The notes under the pieces are model-generated. The model saw nothing but the letters and a program-made list of their open reading frames with translations. It was not told the DNA's origin and did not search any database. Of a stretch of 64,000 nt of DNA, positions 58,940 to 64,000 are shown in pieces (within the stretch, counting starts at the first letter, position 1; every line of letters begins with the position of its first letter). The position numbers were made by a program, and so were the translations under genes. This DNA is from RYN-133 sp963785425. Its GTDB lineage: Bacteria; Actinomycetota; Actinomycetes; Mycobacteriales; Jatrophihabitantaceae. The DNA is taken from contig CAWAVG010000001.1 in NCBI GenBank assembly GCA_963785425.1, forward strand, positions 186,001 to 250,000, given 5' to 3'.

Positions 58940-60567
58940 GAGGTGGTCTTCACATCGACGGCCGTCGGCGCGTCACTCTTCGGGAGCCGCACGAAGAACG
59001 TCGCGCCCGGCCCGCTCGTCACCTCGACCGATCCGTCCAGGCGGCTGATCAGCCGGTGAACGAGCGCAAGGCCGAGCCCACGGCGCCCCTCGGCGGCGGG
59101 TTTGGTCGAGAATCCGTCCTGGAAGATCAGTGCTTCGGTGCCCGCCGGAAGTCCCGGCCCGTTGTCGGACACCTGAACGCTGATCATCGTGGGCTCATCG
59201 ACGATCTCGACGAAGACCCGGCGCGGGGTCGGCGCCGTCGATAGCGCGTCGAACGCGTTGTCGACGAGGTTGCCGATGATCGTCGTGAGGGCCTGTACGC
59301 GCCGCGGGGAGTCGCCGAGCCAGGTTTCGGGTGAGACGACGAGCTCGATACCCCGCTCGCTCGCCTCGGCAGCCTTGCCGAGCAGCAGCCCGACGATCTG
59401 TGGCGCAGCGATGTGAGCGCGCAGTGTGTGATCGAACTCGGCGGCCGTGCCTTGGATCTCGGTGACGTAGCTCAACGCTTCGTCCGAACGCCCCAGTTCG
59501 AGCATCCCGGCCACGGCATGCATCCGGTTGGAGAACTCGTGTTGCTGCGCACGCAACGACTCGGTGAGGCTGCGCTCGCCGTCGAGTTCGCGCAGGAGGG
59601 CGGCCATCTCGGTGCGGTCGCGCAACGTAACGACCGCACCGTGCGGCCGGCCACGCAGCGTGACGGGTCTCCGGTTGATCACCAGGCAGAAGTCGTCGGT
59701 GAAGACGATGTCGTCGCGGCCACCACTGACTCCTGACAGCACGTCACGCAACAGGCCGGCCGGCAGCACGTCGTCCAGCCGTGACCCGAGCGCCGACGCA
59801 CTCAACCGCAACAGGCGTTGCGCCTCGTCGTTGAGAACGCTGATCGCGGCGGACTCATCGAAGGCGATGACGCCCTCGCGAACGCCGTGCAGGGTGGCTT
59901 CGCGCTCCTGCAGCAGCCGAGCGATCTCGTCGAGTTCGAGACCGAAGGTGCGGTGCTTGAGCCGACGCGCCATCGCCCACGAGCCCAGTCCGCCGATCGC
60001 CAAGGCGATCGCGAACCACGTCGCGTACGACGGCAACTCGTGCCACAACGCGGTGGACACCGAGCTTTCGTGCAGACCGACGGAAACCTCACCGACCATC
60101 CGGCCGGACGGCCCGTAAAGCGGCGCGCGGGCATTTGCCGACGTTCCCGTGTCGCCGTTGTCGATGCGCAGATGAACCTTGCCGTCGCGGGTGACAATCG
60201 GTTCGTCGACCTTGCCGCCGATGTCCTGCGCGTTCGGATGGGTGTGCCGCACGCGGTTCATGTCGATGAGAACGACGTAGGACGCCCCGGTCTGGTGCAT
60301 CGTGGTCGTGGCGAAGTTCTGAAGTATGTCCGCGCACCCCGGCGCTTCGGTCCCCATGCATCGCCTGACGTCCGGAACACCGGCGACAGTTTCAGCGATC
60401 AGGGCAGCCCGCTGCTGGAATTGCGTGTCCAGATGACCGCGTTCGGCGCGGGCCAGCAACGCGAACCCGACGAGCATCGTCGCGGTGAGGATCGCAAGCT
60501 GAGCCACGAAGAACTGGCTCGAGAGCTTGCGCATGCGGAACCGCACAGTGCCCATGGTGGCCTTCAT
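58936..60567 (-). CDS. CitA/DcuS-type sensor histidine kinase
   Basis: This 543-residue protein has a first membrane helix (FFVAQLAILTATMLVGFALL), an extracytoplasmic PASp-type sensor (about residues 45-175, with ASYVVLIDMNRVRHTHPNAQ), a second helix, a cytoplasmic PAS region, a DcuS-type H box (QQHEFSNRMHAVAGML) and a GHKL domain (NLVDNAFDAL, SDNGPGLP, GRRGLGLALV). It senses a small, often carboxylate, compound outside the cell. The start is ATG 60567 or 60555. It is divergent from the ABC transporter genes. Confidence 0.93.
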   Translation of the reverse strand: MKATMGTVRFRMRKLSSQFFVAQLAILTATMLVGFALLARAERGHLDTQFQQRAALIAETVAGVPDVRRCMGTEAPGCADILQNFATTTMHQTGASYVVLIDMNRVRHTHPNAQDIGGKVDEPIVTRDGKVHLRIDNGDTGTSANARAPLYGPSGRMVGEVSVGLHESSVSTALWHELPSYATWFAIALAIGGLGSWAMARRLKHRTFGLELDEIARLLQEREATLHGVREGVIAFDESAAISVLNDEAQRLLRLSASALGSRLDDVLPAGLLRDVLSGVSGGRDDIVFTDDFCLVINRRPVTLRGRPHGAVVTLRDRTEMAALLRELDGERSLTESLRAQQHEFSNRMHAVAGMLELGRSDEALSYVTEIQGTAAEFDHTLRAHIAAPQIVGLLLGKAAEASERGIELVVSPETWLGDSPRRVQALTTIIGNLVDNAFDALSTAPTPRRVFVEIVDEPTMISVQVSDNGPGLPAGTEALIFQDGFSTKPAAEGRRGLGLALVHRLISRLDGSVEVTSGPGATFFVRLPKSDAPTAVDVKTTS

Positions 60568-60734
60568 TGTGCCTGGGTGACATTCGTGCAAACAAGCTGT
60601 GAACGCGCGCGCAGAACGCGCAAAACCTCGATCAATGCAACCAACGCGGGAATGGGCGCGAAAGCGCGACCCAGGTGACCCTTCGTCCCTACGGTCAGCA
60701 CCCATCACCGACAGCCGACGAGAGGACGAATCAG

Positions 60735-61538
60735 ATGGCTGCGCAGATCGAGGTCACCGGGCTGACCAAGCGTTTCCTGACGCGAAGCGGGGACCCGTTC
60801 ACAGCAATCCGTGACGTCACGTTCACCATCGATCCAGGGCAGTTCTGCGCCATCGTCGGACCGACCGGCTGCGGCAAGTCGACCACGCTGGGTCAGGTGT
60901 CCGGGCTGGAGCGTCCGAGCGCAGGGTCGGTCCGAGTTGCCGGTCGCGAGGTCAACGGAATCACCGACGGCGTCAGCTTCATGTTTCAGGCCGATGCCCT
61001 GTTCCCGTGGAAGAACGTGCTCGGAAACGTCATGACGGGTCCGGTGCTGAACGGGACGAGCAAGAAGGACGCGACCGCCTTGTCGCGTGACTGGCTGCGG
61101 CGGGTGGGCCTGTCCGGCTTCGAGGACCGGTACCCGCACCAGCTCTCCGGCGGCATGCGCAAGCGGGTCGCCATGGCCGCCGCTCTGATCAACGAGCCGA
61201 AGATCCTGCTGATGGACGAGCCGTTCGGTGCGCTCGACGTACAGACCAAGGCGATCATGCAGACCGAGCTGCTCGCTCTGTGGGAACAGTCGCGGCCGTC
61301 GGTGCTGTTCATCACGCACGATCTCGACGAGGCCGTCGCGCTGTCCGACCGAGTGCTGATCATGAGCAGCAGTCCCGGCACCATCAAGGAGAGCTTCGAC
61401 ATCGACCTGCCTCGGCCGCGCGGCGAGGTCCAGCAAATCCGGCACGAACCACGCTTCCTCGAACTGCAGAACCAGATCTGGGCCTCGCTCAAGGACGAGG
61501 TCGAACGTGCGTACGCGCGGACGGCCGGTGCGGCGTGA
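60735..61538 (+). CDS. ABC transporter ATPase, SsuB/TauB type
   Basis: This 267-residue ATPase has Walker A GPTGCGKSTT, Q-loop FMFQADALFPWKNV, signature HQLSGGMRKRVAMAAALI, Walker B ILLMDEPFGALD and H-loop FITHDLDEAVALS. The subfamily powers uptake of sulfonates, nitrate, taurine, thiamine precursors or similar compounds. GAGAGGA precedes ATG 60735. GTGA overlap with the permease gene. It is the first gene of the three-gene operon and is divergent from the sensor kinase. Confidence 0.93.
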   Translation: MAAQIEVTGLTKRFLTRSGDPFTAIRDVTFTIDPGQFCAIVGPTGCGKSTTLGQVSGLERPSAGSVRVAGREVNGITDGVSFMFQADALFPWKNVLGNVMTGPVLNGTSKKDATALSRDWLRRVGLSGFEDRYPHQLSGGMRKRVAMAAALINEPKILLMDEPFGALDVQTKAIMQTELLALWEQSRPSVLFITHDLDEAVALSDRVLIMSSSPGTIKESFDIDLPRPRGEVQQIRHEPRFLELQNQIWASLKDEVERAYARTAGAA

Positions 61539-62410
61539 CCATGACTGCAACCAAGTGGTCTACCGACCACGCCGAGACCGACAGTGACCTGCAGCGCGCG
61601 GCACGTCGTGCGCGTCGCCGTCGCATCGCACTGGTGTGGCTGGGCAGGCTGCTCGTGCCGGCCATCGTCTTCGGCGGATGGCAGTGGTTCACGACCGAAG
61701 GATGGGTCGACAAGTTCTTCTTCGGCCAGCCGTCCGGCATCTGGCACAGCCTCGTCCACCTGTTCACGAAGGGGACCGCGTTCGGCTCGATCTGGCTGAA
61801 CCTGTGGGTCACGATCAAGGAAGCGCTCTACGGCTTCTTGCTCGGCACTGCGGCCGGCGTCGTCATCGGAGTGCTGCTCGGCCAAGTGCGCTTCCTGGCT
61901 GATGTGATCGGGCCGTACATCAAGATCCTGAACGCGATCCCGCGCATCATTCTCGGCTCGATCTTCTTCGTGGCTTTCGGCTTCGGGACCCTGCCGAAAA
62001 CGCTGCTCGCCGCCGTACTCGTCTTCTTCATCGTGTTCTTCAACGCGTTCCAGGGAGTCCGCGAGGTCGACCAGAACCTGGTCGCGAACGTGCGTGTGCT
62101 CGGCGCTTCACCACTGCAGGTCGCCCGGCACGTCACCATCCCATCCGCGTTGACCTGGATCATCGCCAGCCTGCACACGGCATTCGGCTTCGCCATCATC
62201 GGCGCGCTCGTGGCCGAAGTGTTGGGTGCCCAGCACGGCATCGGTCTGATCATCAGCCAGGCGCAGGGCAACTTCGACATGGACACGGTGTTCGCCTGCA
62301 TGACGATCATGGCGGTGTTCACGCTCATCGCCGAGTTCCTGATCACCGTGCTGGAGAAGCGCGTTCTCGCCTGGCGGCCGCCGAGCCGCTCCGAGGCGAT
62401 CTCCATCTGA
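61535..62410 (+). CDS. ABC transporter permease, SsuC/TauC type
   Basis: This 291-residue membrane protein has about six helices and the coupling motif VREVDQNLVANVRVLGASPL. It carries IWLNLWVTIKEALYGFLLG and LNAIPRIILGSIFFVAFGFG, as in permeases of sulfonate/nitrate-type importers. GTG 61535 overlaps the stop of the ATPase gene; ATG 61541 is an alternative. It forms the channel with the ATPase and the lipoprotein that follow and precede it. Confidence 0.92.
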   Translation: MTMTATKWSTDHAETDSDLQRAARRARRRRIALVWLGRLLVPAIVFGGWQWFTTEGWVDKFFFGQPSGIWHSLVHLFTKGTAFGSIWLNLWVTIKEALYGFLLGTAAGVVIGVLLGQVRFLADVIGPYIKILNAIPRIILGSIFFVAFGFGTLPKTLLAAVLVFFIVFFNAFQGVREVDQNLVANVRVLGASPLQVARHVTIPSALTWIIASLHTAFGFAIIGALVAEVLGAQHGIGLIISQAQGNFDMDTVFACMTIMAVFTLIAEFLITVLEKRVLAWRPPSRSEAISI

Positions 62411-62460
62411 CCCCCGCGTCCAACACCGTTCGTCCCCACCCACCGAAGGAAGGAACTGTC

Positions 62461-63540
62461 ATGTACAAACGTGCCCTCTGCACGGCCGCAGCCGGGGTGC
62501 TCGCCCTCGGCTTGGCGTCGTGCTCGAGCAGCGGAGGCTCGAGTTCGACGGCGAGTGGATCTCTGCCGACGGTCAAGCTCATGGTTGGCGGCATCGACAA
62601 GCAGATCTACTTGCCGTACCAGCTCGCCCAGGATCTCGGGTTCTACAAGAAGTACGGCGTCAACATGCAGCTGTCGACCGAGCAGAACGGCGGCGTCGGC
62701 GCCGAGGACGCGATGGCGTCCGGCCAGGTCGACATGGCGGGGGCGTGGTACATCCACACCATCGACTTCCAGGCGAAGGGCAAGCAGGTCGTCGACGTCG
62801 TCCAGTTGTCCGGCGCGCCGGGCGAACGTGAGATGTGTGGCACCAACAGCGGCGTGCACACGGCGGCCGACTTCAAGGGCAAGAGCCTCGGCGTCACCGA
62901 CCTCGGGTCAGGCACCGACGAGCTGACCCAGTTCCTCGCCTCGCAACACGGCATCAGTCACACCGATTACCACACCGTTGCGGCCGGAGCAGGATCGACG
63001 GCGATCGCTGCGATCCAGGGCAACAGCGTGCAGTGCGTGATGACCACGCAGCCGACCGTGGGCGCCCTGGAGTCGAAACACCTGGCTTACCCCGCGATCG
63101 ACCTCGCCACGACGGCCGGTGCGAAGCAGGCGCTCGGTGGTGCATGGCCGGCGGCCGGTGTGCTGGCGCAGGCCGACTGGGTCAAGTCGCACCAGAAGGA
63201 GGTGCAAGGCGTCGTCGACGCGTTGGTCGCGACGATGCACTGGATCAACACGCACTCCGCGGCCGATATCGCTGCCCACATGCCCGCCGACTTCGTCTCG
63301 AACAGCACGATCAGCAAGGCGCAGTACATCTCCGGTCTCGCGACCGACAAGGGACAGTTCCTGCCGGACGGGATCATGCCGGCCGGTGGCCCGAAGACGA
63401 TCTACGCGATGGAGAAGGTGCTCGGCGTCGACGTCGGCAAGGTCAACCTCGCCACGACGTTCACGAACACCTACGCCATGAAGGCCAACAAGCTCGAGGG
63501 CTTCAAGGTCACGACGACGCCGGCCGGAACATCCGGCTGA
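62461..63540 (+). CDS. NMT1/SsuA-type solute-binding lipoprotein
   Basis: This 359-residue protein has a lipoprotein signal (CTAAAGVLALGLASC, lipobox LASC) followed by a Ser/Gly linker. The mature part has the family pattern: LPYQLAQDLGFYKKYGVNM, MASGQVDMAGAWY, then FKGKSLGVTDLGSGTDELTQ. It captures the substrate for the SsuBC-type transporter; ligand unknown. GAAGGAAGGA lies upstream of the ATG. No alkanesulfonate monooxygenase gene is present, so sulfonate use is not supported. Confidence 0.92.
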   Translation: MYKRALCTAAAGVLALGLASCSSSGGSSSTASGSLPTVKLMVGGIDKQIYLPYQLAQDLGFYKKYGVNMQLSTEQNGGVGAEDAMASGQVDMAGAWYIHTIDFQAKGKQVVDVVQLSGAPGEREMCGTNSGVHTAADFKGKSLGVTDLGSGTDELTQFLASQHGISHTDYHTVAAGAGSTAIAAIQGNSVQCVMTTQPTVGALESKHLAYPAIDLATTAGAKQALGGAWPAAGVLAQADWVKSHQKEVQGVVDALVATMHWINTHSAADIAAHMPADFVSNSTISKAQYISGLATDKGQFLPDGIMPAGGPKTIYAMEKVLGVDVGKVNLATTFTNTYAMKANKLEGFKVTTTPAGTSG

Positions 63541-63644
63541 CCATCAGCACTGCCAGCACCGCGCCGCTCTTTCGCTCGGCCGCTGGTCCCGCACAACCGG
63601 GATCAGCGGTCGACGAGGCTCAGCGTGATTGACACGGGCGAAAG

Positions 63645-64000
63645 TCAACGAAGCAGCTGCACCGGCTTCTCGATCAGGCTCACCAGTTCACTCATCCATC
63701 GTGCTGCCACCGCGCCGTCCACCGGCCGGTGGTCGACCGACACGGTCAGGGTCATCACGGAACCAACTGAAGGTCGTCCTTCTCGCACGACAACCGCCGC
63801 GCGCACCGCACCGACCGCCAGGATCGAGCTCTGCGGCGGGTTGATGATCGCCGCGAACTCCTCGGTCCCGAACATACCCAGGTTGGTCACCGTCACGCTC
63901 CCCCCTTCGAGTTCGTGCTGGCGAAGGGAGCGTGCGCGTGCGCGGGTGGTGAGATCGGTCGTGACGGTCGCGAGTTCAGCGATCGTCATCCGTTCGACCG
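63645..64000 (-). CDS. 2-oxoacid dehydrogenase E2 acyltransferase, 3' part only
   Basis: The frame is open to the right edge, so only the last 118 or so residues of this gene are inside the window. SVTVTNLGMFGTEEFAAIIN and ILAVGAVRAAVVVREG belong to the catalytic domain, and LTVSVDHRPVDGAVAARWM holds the active-site His and Asp-Gly. It transfers an acyl group between lipoyl and CoA in a pyruvate or branched-chain dehydrogenase complex. The E1 and E3 genes are not visible. It converges on the ABC operon with a 104-base gap. Confidence 0.92.
   Translation of the reverse strand, partial: VERMTIAELATVTTDLTTRARARSLRQHELEGGSVTVTNLGMFGTEEFAAIINPPQSSILAVGAVRAAVVVREGRPSVGSVMTLTVSVDHRPVDGAVAARWMSELVSLIEKPVQLLR

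Noticed and set aside
1..64000. tRNA, rRNA or replication origin
   Set aside because: No cloverleaf, rRNA segment or DnaA-box cluster was recognised by eye. A covariance-model scan would be decisive.

Overview
The window is high-GC DNA with dense coding, frequent GTG starts and many 1 to 14 base stop/start overlaps. Its family content (ANTAR regulators, RsbW-like ATPases, a CHRD protein next to a class E/F sortase, DUF1345, DUF421, Arr, a YtcJ-type amidohydrolase) fits a free-living soil or plant-associated member of the Actinomycetota. I cannot name the genus. No rRNA, tRNA, CRISPR array or replication origin was recognised.

Layout. 1-4042 (+): a tightly overlapping operon of a glutamine-synthetase-type ligase (5' end outside the window), a Dabb-fold protein, an APC permease and a FluG-like amidohydrolase, probably for amine or amide nitrogen use. 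4065-7991 (-): four overlapping glycosyltransferase genes. 8.1-8.55 kb: a broken rifampin ADP-ribosyltransferase gene. 8.7-16.4 kb: membrane proteins, a small zinc-binding protein, an AraC regulator with its Shine-Dalgarno in a hairpin loop, a triple-PAS EAL phosphodiesterase, and a secreted CHRD/sortase pair. 16.5-24.8 kb (-): a seven-gene operon from one promoter: creatinase-like M24 hydrolase, PotABCD-type uptake system, YtcJ-type amidohydrolase and PuuB-like oxidase, next to a divergent Lrp-type regulator. This looks like import and degradation of a polyamine or related amine. 25.6-33 kb: class II aldolase, cytochrome bd oxidase (cydAB), a ClC channel, a MarR regulator and small genes. A TTGC-N5-GCAA operator recurs at the promoters of this block and suggests a local regulon. 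33.1-36.2 kb: a GH15 remnant and a three-gene GMC / gluconate-2-dehydrogenase-like oxidoreductase operon.

36.2-56 kb is accessory in character: many small orphan genes, decayed genes (VOC, nitroreductase-like, integrase, alpha/beta hydrolase), a 162-base tandem duplication, and an interspersed palindromic repeat built around ACCGGATCTGCCGC. Its most striking structure is at 41.6-45.9 kb. Two paralogous three-gene cassettes (RsbW-like ATPase, coiled-coil ANTAR protein, small CxxC protein) lie in mirror-image orientation around a PIN-domain gene. Further on are a secreted Vgb-like propeller, a cupin, two GNATs, a PPOX protein and a secreted GH3 glycosidase.

56-64 kb returns to ordinary organisation: a divergent MarR / DHA2 efflux pair with a palindromic operator, a CitA/CitB-type two-component system, a divergent SsuABC/NMT1-type ABC transporter, and the C-terminal end of a 2-oxoacid dehydrogenase E2 gene at the right edge. 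All functional statements rest on reading translated motifs; no database search was run.
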